Source: an uncultured Dorea sp. (GTDB lineage Bacteria; Bacillota; Clostridia; Lachnospirales; Lachnospiraceae). Taken from it: DNA of 64,000 nucleotides. Of this stretch, positions 1-6,034 are shown one piece after another. The notes beneath the pieces are model-generated. The model ran no database searches. It saw nothing but the letters and a program-made list of their open reading frames with translations, and was not told where the DNA came from. Location: positions 20,315 to 84,314 of the forward strand of contig CAJUBG010000007.1 of the NCBI GenBank assembly GCA_910584575.1, in the 5' to 3' direction. Positions within the stretch are counted from its first letter, which is position 1, and each line of letters starts with the position of its first letter. The position numbers and the translations under genes were made by a program.

Positions 1-791
1 CCTGCAACCATGAATACGATAGTAGCAAGAAGCATGATACATCCGCACCAGACTGCAACAAGTGTATTTTTCTCATTCATTTTCAACTCATTTTCCCTGT
101 TATACGCATTAATATCATATTCCTGCTTATTCATTCCTGTGTAGATAAGAATGGAAACGGCAGCGGTTACAAAAATCAGAAAGATTCCATAATAAAATTG
201 TTCGTTCATGTTCTGGCGCAGAGGAAGGGATTCTGCGTTCATTCCTACAAGCATACCGACGAGTATCAGGCCGATTCCGGCTGCAATCTTCGCCGGAAAG
301 CGACTGTCAAACTCCTCTTTTTCTTCCGGTGTGTAGAAATCCTTAAGGCTCGGATGCTTCTTGCGGTAGTCAGCGTCCTTTAACCCCTGTACCACCAGAA
401 TCAGGATACCAACAATGGCAAGCATCATGAAAAAAGTATCCTGCACAGCTTCGTTGATTCTTCCAAAACCTGCAAGGATTTCATAAAAGGCAACGTCAAA
501 AACCAACAAGGCCACCCCGCAGGTAATCCAGAGCCGGAATTCCTTCATATGTTTTCTGTGCTGCTGATTATCTTCAACCTCAGACTCACTGGCATCTTTC
601 CGAAGCAGCGCATCGAGAGTACACGAAAATAAATCACATAACTGCAACAGTTTTTCCATCTCTGCGTAGGATGCACCCGCCTCCCATTTGGAAACCGTCT
701 GGCGGGATACATCTAAATGCTCGGCAAGCTGCTCCTGTGTCATATCATTGCGCTTCCTGTAATATTGAAGGTTCTCTCCAAATAAACTCAT
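1..791 (-). CDS. XRE-family HTH regulator with membrane domain (C-terminus cut off)
   Basis: The frame is open from an ATG at 791 to the window edge, so the C-terminus is missing. The first ~65 residues are an XRE helix-turn-helix (start MSLFGENLQYYRKRN, recognition region SRQTVSKWEAG). After an acidic linker come at least four hydrophobic segments. This is the common Firmicutes layout of a DNA-binding head on a small integral membrane protein. A ribosome site AGGTGAG lies about 8 bases upstream. What it senses cannot be told from sequence. It reads in the same direction as the genes to its right but is separated from them by a hairpin with a U-rich tail (955-976). Confidence 0.85.
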   Translation of the reverse strand, partial: MSLFGENLQYYRKRNDMTQEQLAEHLDVSRQTVSKWEAGASYAEMEKLLQLCDLFSCTLDALLRKDASESEVEDNQQHRKHMKEFRLWITCGVALLVFDVAFYEILAGFGRINEAVQDTFFMMLAIVGILILVVQGLKDADYRKKHPSLKDFYTPEEKEEFDSRFPAKIAAGIGLILVGMLVGMNAESLPLRQNMNEQFYYGIFLIFVTAAVSILIYTGMNKQEYDINAYNRENELKMNEKNTLVAVWCGCIMLLATIVFMVA

Positions 792-937
792 AAATTTCTC
801 ACCTTTTCTTTCTCTGAATTTCCTTTACGCGCTTCAGGTTGGGTCTATCTTATAATATTTCCCATGTAAAATCTATAAATTTCATGTTGCTTTTAAGGAA
901 ATTCATGTAAACTTTGGGTTGCGCGCCTTCTTTTTCC

Positions 938-1062
938 TTCCATAAAAAGAAATTGCCTGAGTGGTTAGACTCAGGCGTGTCGGGACGGGCATGAAGCAGA
1001 TTTGTATCCCCAAGGGCACACCTTAATACATGCCCTTCGGGCGGGTAGACTTCGCTCATTAA
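938..1062 (-). ncRNA. candidate structured RNA ending in an intrinsic terminator
   Basis: This gap of about 280 bases between two genes holds a short GC-rich stem (GCCC/GGGC, 1032-1042), further G/C-rich blocks and a 7-bp stem GCCTGAG/CTCAGGC (955-976). On the minus strand that stem is followed by a U-rich run, as in an intrinsic terminator. An open frame of 69 codons runs through it but has no ribosome site, and the stems fit RNA better than protein. I do not recognise a known RNA family. It may simply be the trailer of the upstream acetyltransferase gene. Confidence 0.35.
955..976 (-). terminator. intrinsic terminator
   Basis: Perfect 7-bp stem with an 8-base loop; minus-strand transcripts then read AATTTCTTTTT. 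It separates the GNAT genes from the XRE membrane regulator. Confidence 0.6.
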
Positions 1063-1072
1063 AGTATAGAAA

Positions 1073-1540
1073 TTACAATTTTATACGGACTCTGGTAAAC
1101 TCGCCGTTTTGCAATATGATTTCAAATCCTGCCCTTTGAAATAATGAGATAGACGGATTATCCATGGCGATATCGTCGTACAGGTACTCCACTCCATTAT
1201 TTTTTGCGGCGGCGCAAAGAGCCGTTAATGCTTTGCGGCCATGTCCCTTATTTCGGTATCGCGCCATAATAATGATATTGCAGACATATTGGCCGCTTTT
1301 TTCTTCCTTGTGGTATGCAGCCTCACCTACGTACTCATTTGTATCCTCGTCAACGATATATCTGTAAAAATAGTAAGGCGATTGGCCGGCAATCCAGCGT
1401 TGATACCAGTCTTTCCATTTTTCACGGGGAAATGGGATTGTGCCGCCGTATGCATGGTTGTATTGCATGGTCGTTTCGTCGGATAACAATTTCTGACGGA
1501 AGCATAGTTCTTCAAAATCCGGTTTTTTTAGTATGCTCAT
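1073..1540 (-). CDS. GNAT-family N-acetyltransferase
   Basis: About 155 residues with a GNAT fold signature: the acetyl-CoA loop region around ARYRNKGHGRKAL (R/Q-x-x-G-x-G/A) and a C-terminal block with NPSISLFQRAGFE, typical of the last helix and strand. An ATG at 1576 would extend the protein by 12 residues but overlaps the previous gene. The ATG at 1540 has GGAGG five bases upstream and is preferred. It follows another GNAT gene almost without a gap, so the two are probably cotranscribed. The substrate is unknown. Confidence 0.8.
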   Translation of the reverse strand: MSILKKPDFEELCFRQKLLSDETTMQYNHAYGGTIPFPREKWKDWYQRWIAGQSPYYFYRYIVDEDTNEYVGEAAYHKEEKSGQYVCNIIIMARYRNKGHGRKALTALCAAAKNNGVEYLYDDIAMDNPSISLFQRAGFEIILQNGEFTRVRIKL

Positions 1541-1563
1541 GGATTCCTCCGGTATTTTTAAGC

Positions 1564-2112
1564 CTATAACTGACATTCTAGCTGGCAGTCATAAGGCTCT
1601 GCTTCTACATGCTGTTGGTTATACTCCTTTGCCTCCACGCACCCCATTGCCTTGTAGAAGGCTTGCGTCTCCACAGCCGAGTGGGCAGAGATGTACAATT
1701 TCTCGGCGCCGTGGTTCTTCGCCCACCTGCCCGCCTCATGAAAAAGTATCTTCCCAATGCCCTTGCCCCGCATATCCTGGGATACATGGAGGCTTGTGAG
1801 GTCAAGGTACTTTTCGACGGTTCCAAACAAGGCAGACTCTACGGAGATAAATCCTTTCAGAATACCGTCGCAGAAAAATCCATAGACGAAGCCGCCTGTG
1901 GCAATGGTATTTTTGAGACAGACAACCAGAAACTCGTAATCCGATTCTGACCAGTCGTCAATAAATGGGTCGTCCCGTATTACCCAATTTCCGTTTTCTC
2001 TCCGCCAACATTCTACAACAATCTGGCGGCGGATGAATTGCCGGAATAAATCGCGGCATATCTCTTTTTCGGTTAATTCTCTGTAATGTGTCTCCATTGT
2101 TTTTCCATCCAT
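1564..2112 (-). CDS. GNAT-family N-acetyltransferase
   Basis: 182 residues. The acetyl-CoA binding motif is clear (VSQDMRGKGIGKILFHEAGRW) and the C-terminal ALYISAHSAVETQAFYKAMGC-like block is a standard GNAT ending (N/S...FY...G). A second ATG at 2097 is equally possible; neither has a strong ribosome site. It lies 26 bases after metQ on the same strand with no terminator between them, so read-through from the metNIQ operon is possible. The substrate is not predictable. Confidence 0.8.
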   Translation of the reverse strand: MDGKTMETHYRELTEKEICRDLFRQFIRRQIVVECWRRENGNWVIRDDPFIDDWSESDYEFLVVCLKNTIATGGFVYGFFCDGILKGFISVESALFGTVEKYLDLTSLHVSQDMRGKGIGKILFHEAGRWAKNHGAEKLYISAHSAVETQAFYKAMGCVEAKEYNQQHVEAEPYDCQLECQL

Positions 2113-2138
2113 TATATGAGCCTGCTTCTTATATTATT

Positions 2139-3005
2139 TTATTCTTCAAACGCAATTACAGCCCCGTCATACTCTCCGTCAATGAATTTCTTGATATCGT
2201 CAGACTTCAACACCTTCACCAATGCCTGAACTGCCTCATTTTCCTCATTGCCCTCTTTTACTGCAATGACATTTACATAGGTCTTAGCAGCCTCAGAATC
2301 AGACGTCTCGTAAGCAATGGCGTCAGACTTCACAGAATATCCCGCCTCAAGCGCATAGTTCCCGTTCAACACCACAAAAGCAACTTCTTCTACAACTCTG
2401 GACACCTGCGCTGCCTCAAGCTCTTGAATCTTAATATTCTTCGTATTCTCCGCGATATCATTTACCGTGGCATTCAGGCCCGCGCCGTCTTTGAGCTTAA
2501 TTACACCGTTAGCCTCAAGAAGAAGAAGCGCTCTTGCCTCATTGGTCGTGTCGTTGGGAACGGCAATCGTATCTCCCTCCTCCAGCTCGTCCAGGCTTTT
2601 TTTAGTTCCCGGATAGATTCCAAAAGGCTCATAGTGAATTCCGCCGGCATTTACCAGATGAGTCCCCTTCTCCTCATTAAAGCTCTCAAGATAAGGGATA
2701 TGCTGGAAATAATTTGCGTCAAAATCACCGCTTTCCACCACTTCATTGGGCTGAACATAATCGTTAAAGACCGTCACATCTAATTGATATCCTTCCTTCT
2801 CCAGAAGACCTTTGGCCTCCTCCAGAATCTCGGCATGGGGTGTTGCAGACGCCGCCACCTTAATCACCTTACCGTCCGAGGATGAACCGGAATCAGAACC
2901 AGAAGAACCGGAATCCCCTCCCTTATCAGAACCGCCACAGCCCGTCAATGCTGCCGCTGCCAATACTCCTGCCAACAATACTGTCAATACTTTCTTTTTC
3001 ATCAT
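2139..3005 (-). CDS. metQ: methionine ABC transporter, substrate-binding lipoprotein
   Basis: 288 residues. The signal peptide ends in a lipobox LTGC at about residue 23, followed by a Gly/Ser/Asp-rich linker and an NlpA/MetQ domain (KVAASATPHAEILE, NYFQHIPYLESFN, GIYPGTKKSLDEL, ALLLLEANGVIKL). MetQ binds methionine outside the membrane and passes it to MetI/MetN. It is the last gene of metN-metI-metQ, after a 25-base gap. The methionine assignment comes from family membership and is reinforced by the Met-rich leader upstream of metN. Confidence 0.93.
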   Translation of the reverse strand: MMKKKVLTVLLAGVLAAAALTGCGGSDKGGDSGSSGSDSGSSSDGKVIKVAASATPHAEILEEAKGLLEKEGYQLDVTVFNDYVQPNEVVESGDFDANYFQHIPYLESFNEEKGTHLVNAGGIHYEPFGIYPGTKKSLDELEEGDTIAVPNDTTNEARALLLLEANGVIKLKDGAGLNATVNDIAENTKNIKIQELEAAQVSRVVEEVAFVVLNGNYALEAGYSVKSDAIAYETSDSEAAKTYVNVIAVKEGNEENEAVQALVKVLKSDDIKKFIDGEYDGAVIAFEE

Positions 3006-3030
3006 ACATCTCCTCCATTTTGTTTGATTG

Positions 3031-3690
3031 TTACTTTCTTTTATCTAAATGAACAGACAGCTTCATACCAACCGTCTGGAATATTTGCACTAGCAAAATT
3101 AATAAAATAACCGTGACCGCCATAATTCCGGCCTCATACCGATAATATCCATAGCGGATTGCAATATCGCCAAGTCCGCCTCCGCCTAAGGTTCCCGCCA
3201 TTGCGGAATATCCCAGTATGGTTCCCAGGGAAATCGTAACGCCCACAATCAGGGAGGTCCTGGCCTCTACAAGCATAACCTTTGTCACGATGGTAAATGT
3301 TGACGCCCCCATGGAACGCGCCGCCTCAATCACTCCCGCGTCCACCTCCCGAAGGGACGACTCTACCATACGCGCTATGTAAGGAATTGCCGCAGCCGCC
3401 AGGGATACAATCGTGGCTGACGAACCGTAGCTCTTTCCCACAATGAAACGCGCTAACGGAATCAGCACAATCAGCAGAATCAGAAACGGAACGCTTCTTA
3501 CAATATTTGCAAATATATCCAGTATCTTATAGAGAATTACATTCGGCTTAATTCCTTCTCTGTCGGATATGGTCAGAAGAATTCCCATAGGAAGCCCGAA
3601 CAAATACCCGAATAACGTGGATACCAGCGTCATGTACAGCGTCTCTCCGATTCCTTTTATCAACATCTGAATCACTTCCGCACTAAACAT
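3031..3690 (-). CDS. metI: methionine ABC transporter, permease
   Basis: 219 residues with about five membrane segments and the conserved permease EAA-type loop (VDAGVIEAARSMGASTFTIVTKVML) that contacts the ATPase. Usual length for MetI. It overlaps the end of metN by 8 bases, which suggests translational coupling. Confidence 0.95.
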   Translation of the reverse strand: MFSAEVIQMLIKGIGETLYMTLVSTLFGYLFGLPMGILLTISDREGIKPNVILYKILDIFANIVRSVPFLILLIVLIPLARFIVGKSYGSSATIVSLAAAAIPYIARMVESSLREVDAGVIEAARSMGASTFTIVTKVMLVEARTSLIVGVTISLGTILGYSAMAGTLGGGGLGDIAIRYGYYRYEAGIMAVTVILLILLVQIFQTVGMKLSVHLDKRK

Positions 3691-4714
3691 CCCCTGTCAC
3701 CTCCTCAATCTCCAATCCTCTCTCTCTGATATAATCCTCAATCTCCTGCTGCAGGTTCTTGTCGTCCGGAAGCCCCAAAATCATCTCTCCCTTGGCGATT
3801 CCTCCCACATTCTTGGTATCCGCACGAAGGATATTCACAGGTCTGCCAGTCTTTAAGACCATATTGGCAATCACCGGCTCGAAGGAGGAGTTCTCCGAAA
3901 ATACAATCCGGATCTTCTTTGCCTCCATCAGCCGTTCCTGCGGCTTCGCAAGGTTCACCGGTCCCTCGCCCTCTGTATCCTTCAGAATCAACTCCCTTGC
4001 CTCTTTGGTCTTTGGATGGCTGAAAATCTCGTCCACCCGTCCGCGCTCTTTGATTTCCCCCAGTGACATTATCGCCACATGGCTGCAAATCTTACGAATC
4101 ACTGACATCTGATGGGTGATAATTACGATGGTAATTCCAAAGCGATTGTTGATATCCTTCAAAAGCTCAAGGATGGATGCCGTTGTCTGCGGGTCGAGAG
4201 CGCTGGTGGCCTCGTCGCACAAAAGAATCCGCGGATCTGACGCCAATGCTCTTGCAATGGCAACCCTCTGCTTCTGTCCGCCGGAAAGCTGCGCAGGATA
4301 CGCCAGAGCCTTCTCCTCAAGCCCTACGATTCCCAATAATTCCTTCGCCCGCTTCCTAGCCTCCTTCTTCTTGACACCCTGAATCAACAGGGGGAAGCTT
4401 ACGTTATCCACCACATTCTTCTGCATCAGCAGGTTAAAATGCTGAAAAATCATCGCAATATCCTTCCTCTGTTTCAGAAGCTCTTTCTCCAACATTCCTC
4501 CAAGCTCTTTTCCCTCTACCCAAACCTCTCCCACGGTGGGTTTTTCCAGATAATTCAAACACCGTACCAGCGTACTCTTTCCCGCACCGGACATGCCTAT
4601 AATTCCATAGATATCTCCCTGCTCAATCTCAAGGTTAATGTCCTTCAATGCATTGACCTTCACATCTTTTGAAGTAAATGTCTTCGACAGATGCCTTACT
4701 TCAATCTGTGCCAT
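3683..4714 (-). CDS. metN: methionine ABC transporter, ATP-binding protein
   Basis: 343 residues from the ATG at 4714, which has AAGGAGG at a good distance; an upstream in-frame start at 4780 falls inside the terminator hairpin and is rejected. Walker A GMSGAGKST at 40-48, signature LSGGQ at 143-147, Walker B ILLCDEAT at 163-170, H-loop in IIITHQM. The last ~80 residues form the NIL domain typical of MetN, which binds methionine and inhibits transport. First gene of metNIQ, preceded by a leader ORF and attenuator (4755-4946). Confidence 0.95.
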   Translation of the reverse strand: MAQIEVRHLSKTFTSKDVKVNALKDINLEIEQGDIYGIIGMSGAGKSTLVRCLNYLEKPTVGEVWVEGKELGGMLEKELLKQRKDIAMIFQHFNLLMQKNVVDNVSFPLLIQGVKKKEARKRAKELLGIVGLEEKALAYPAQLSGGQKQRVAIARALASDPRILLCDEATSALDPQTTASILELLKDINNRFGITIVIITHQMSVIRKICSHVAIMSLGEIKERGRVDEIFSHPKTKEARELILKDTEGEGPVNLAKPQERLMEAKKIRIVFSENSSFEPVIANMVLKTGRPVNILRADTKNVGGIAKGEMILGLPDDKNLQQEIEDYIRERGLEIEEVTGDV

Positions 4715-4760
4715 GTGCTTTTCTCCTCCTTCTTTTTCCTCAGCTATTAGCAGATTAAAT

Positions 4761-4796
4761 ACAAAAAGGAACAAGTACACGCCGTACCTGCTCCTT
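4761..4796 (-). terminator. attenuator terminator upstream of metN
   Basis: 13-bp stem (arms 4796-4784 and 4778-4766, two G-U pairs, 5-base loop), then TTTTTGT on the minus strand. It lies between the Met-rich leader ORF and metN, in the metNIQ leader transcript, so it would stop transcription before the transporter genes. Confidence 0.85.
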
Positions 4797-4849
4797 ACAC
4801 TCTACCCAATAACAATAGTATGTCAAAAATCAGATAATCAGACGCATAC
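4775..4849 (-). promoter_or_regulatory. candidate antiterminator pairing
   Basis: Bases 4849-4841 (GTATGCGTC, starting two bases after the leader stop codon) can pair over nine positions, three of them G-U, with 4783-4775 (GGCGTGTAC), which form the loop and start of the 3' arm of the terminator. The two structures exclude each other. A ribosome sitting on the leader stop codon would cover the 5' strand of this pairing. Found by eye; folding energy was not computed. Confidence 0.45.
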
Positions 4850-4850
4850 A

Positions 4851-4946
4851 CTAATAAGCCATGTTCATCATGCACATCATGCACATATCAACACAGCCTG
4901 TCATCATCATATTCTGATTCATATTCTGATGAAACGTCGTCTTCAT
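4851..4946 (-). CDS. methionine-rich leader peptide of metNIQ
   Basis: A 31-codon ORF with 11 methionines (positions 1, 9, 13-15, 21, 23, 24, 26, 27, 29) and three cysteines (18, 22, 25), so 14 of 31 residues contain sulfur. AGGAG lies eight bases before the ATG. A promoter with 17-bp spacing lies 75 bases upstream and a strong terminator follows the stop codon. The run of Met codons before a methionine transporter operon fits a ribosome-stalling leader peptide, analogous to the amino-acid biosynthesis leaders of enterobacteria. No SAM or T-box riboswitch motif was seen here. The peptide itself probably has no other function. Confidence 0.8.
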   Translation of the reverse strand: MKTTFHQNMNQNMMMTGCVDMCMMCMMNMAY

Positions 4947-4975
4947 ATCCGGTTCTCCTTTCCTGTTCTTATAAC

Positions 4976-5014
4976 AACTGTAAAGCCAAACTGTCGCTTT
5001 ATTTCTTTACAGTT
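4976..5014 (-). promoter_or_regulatory. 10-bp inverted repeat in the met leader
   Basis: AACTGTAAAG at 4976-4985 and CTTTACAGTT at 5005-5014 pair perfectly with a 19-base loop. It sits at the very 5' end of the met leader transcript, before the leader ORF. It could be an RNA hairpin or a DNA operator. Confidence 0.5.
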
Positions 5015-5021
5015 TTATAGT

Positions 5022-5050
5022 ATAGTAGTACAATTTGAAAGAATTGTCAA
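5022..5050 (-). promoter_or_regulatory. promoter of the met leader and metNIQ
   Basis: -35 TTGACA (5050-5045), 17-bp spacer, -10 TACTAT (5027-5022) on the minus strand. Transcription would start near 5015, giving a leader of about 300 bases before metN. Confidence 0.8.
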
Positions 5051-5061
5051 GTATTAATAAA

Positions 5062-5262
5062 CTATTTAAAGATAAAAATTTCTTCAATCGGCACGTCAAC
5101 CACCCTGGAAATGTCCACAGCAAGCTTAAGAGACGGGTTATACTGGGCCTTTTCCAGACGCATAATCGTCTCTCTGCGCACCCCTACCCTCTGCGCAAGC
5201 TCCTCCTGGGTCATCTCCAACAACTGTCTGTATTTCCTCAACCGACATTCAAAATCCGACAT
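5062..5262 (-). CDS. small XRE-family HTH repressor
   Basis: 66 residues, almost all helix-turn-helix (LEMTQEELAQRVGVRRETIMRLE), like YozG/Cro-type stand-alone regulators. The start lies four bases after the stop of the DUF3796 gene, so the two are coupled. It is the likely ligand for the three AGATA/TATCT-type dyads in front of the pair. No terminator lies between it and the met promoter. Confidence 0.88.
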   Translation of the reverse strand: MSDFECRLRKYRQLLEMTQEELAQRVGVRRETIMRLEKAQYNPSLKLAVDISRVVDVPIEEIFIFK

Positions 5263-5265
5263 GCT

Positions 5266-5934
5266 CTATTCCCCGCTTTCATCAAGTAATTCGTCCTGAT
5301 CATAGTGGTACAAAAGATATGAGCCAAGAAACACGTTAAGGGCAATGGACAGCGCCACAATAATAATGATGGCAATAAGCGAATATTCCAGATTCCCCAT
5401 CAGACCTCCCTGCCCCAGAACTAAAACTGCGGCAAAGATAATATTCAGCGCAATCTTATCTGCTGTCAGACGGGCTTTCATCTGATTCTCCCTGTACCGT
5501 TCGTCCTTAAAAGTATTCGACATCTTCCCTTCGTAGAAAAGGCCGAAGAAGCCGAAGAACAGGAAAAACACAAAAGGAAATACTGTCTTATTCACCCCGT
5601 ATGTCCAGAAACCCATAAAACCAAAGAAACCGCAGAAGCCAAAAAGACCTCTCTTGGGACTTATCTCTCTGGTCACCGCCGACTCCTTCTCCTCGCTCTT
5701 ATTCTTCATGATTGCAATCATAAGCAGTACAAGCAGATACAGAATGTATGCCGCCAGAAAGATGCCTGAGATAATCATAGGCAGATCCTTCATCTGAAAT
5801 ACGTATTCCGAAAATTTCATAGGCGCTACCAGCCTTGAATCATTATAGGTAACCGAATACCAGCTAGATACAGCCATCAGTATCACACATATGACGCCAG
5901 GGATAATCATTCGTTTCTTGTTCATTTTTTTCAT
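5266..5934 (-). CDS. DUF3796 membrane protein
   Basis: 222 residues from the ATG at 5934 (GGAGG eight bases upstream; the longer form would need a TTG inside that ribosome site). Two N-terminal membrane segments, a central block rich in Phe-Gly (GLFGFCGFFGFMGFWTYG), then two more membrane segments and an acidic tail. The Phe-Gly block matches DUF3796. The function is unknown; in Firmicutes it is usually paired with a small XRE repressor, as here. Confidence 0.8.
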   Translation of the reverse strand: MKKMNKKRMIIPGVICVILMAVSSWYSVTYNDSRLVAPMKFSEYVFQMKDLPMIISGIFLAAYILYLLVLLMIAIMKNKSEEKESAVTREISPKRGLFGFCGFFGFMGFWTYGVNKTVFPFVFFLFFGFFGLFYEGKMSNTFKDERYRENQMKARLTADKIALNIIFAAVLVLGQGGLMGNLEYSLIAIIIIVALSIALNVFLGSYLLYHYDQDELLDESGE

Positions 5935-5947
5935 TGCTTTGTCCTCC

Positions 5948-6034
5948 AAAAGAGATATATTTGTATCTTATTGTGATAAATATATCACTCTATTTATCAT
6001 TTGTCAACCAAAAAGATACAAATATATCTCTTTT
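5948..6034. promoter_or_regulatory. operator array and promoter of the DUF3796-XRE pair
   Basis: A 22-bp perfect inverted repeat (5948-5969 and 6013-6034) flanks a promoter on the minus strand: -35 TTGACA (6007-6002), 17 bp, -10 TATATT (5984-5979). Each arm contains an AGATA-N6-TATCT dyad (5953-5968, 6014-6029), and a third dyad GTGATA-AATA-TATCAC (5973-5988) covers the -10. Three dyads at near-regular spacing suggest cooperative binding by the 66-aa repressor. The right arm overlaps the stop codon of the next gene. Confidence 0.7.

Noticed and set aside
850..1059. 69-codon frame on the minus strand
   Set aside because: No ribosome site; it runs through terminator and stem structures. Better read as RNA or spacer.
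4797..5020. SAM riboswitch or T-box in front of metN
   Set aside because: The conserved SAM-I core and the T-box sequence are not visible on the minus strand; the leader ORF explains the terminator better.
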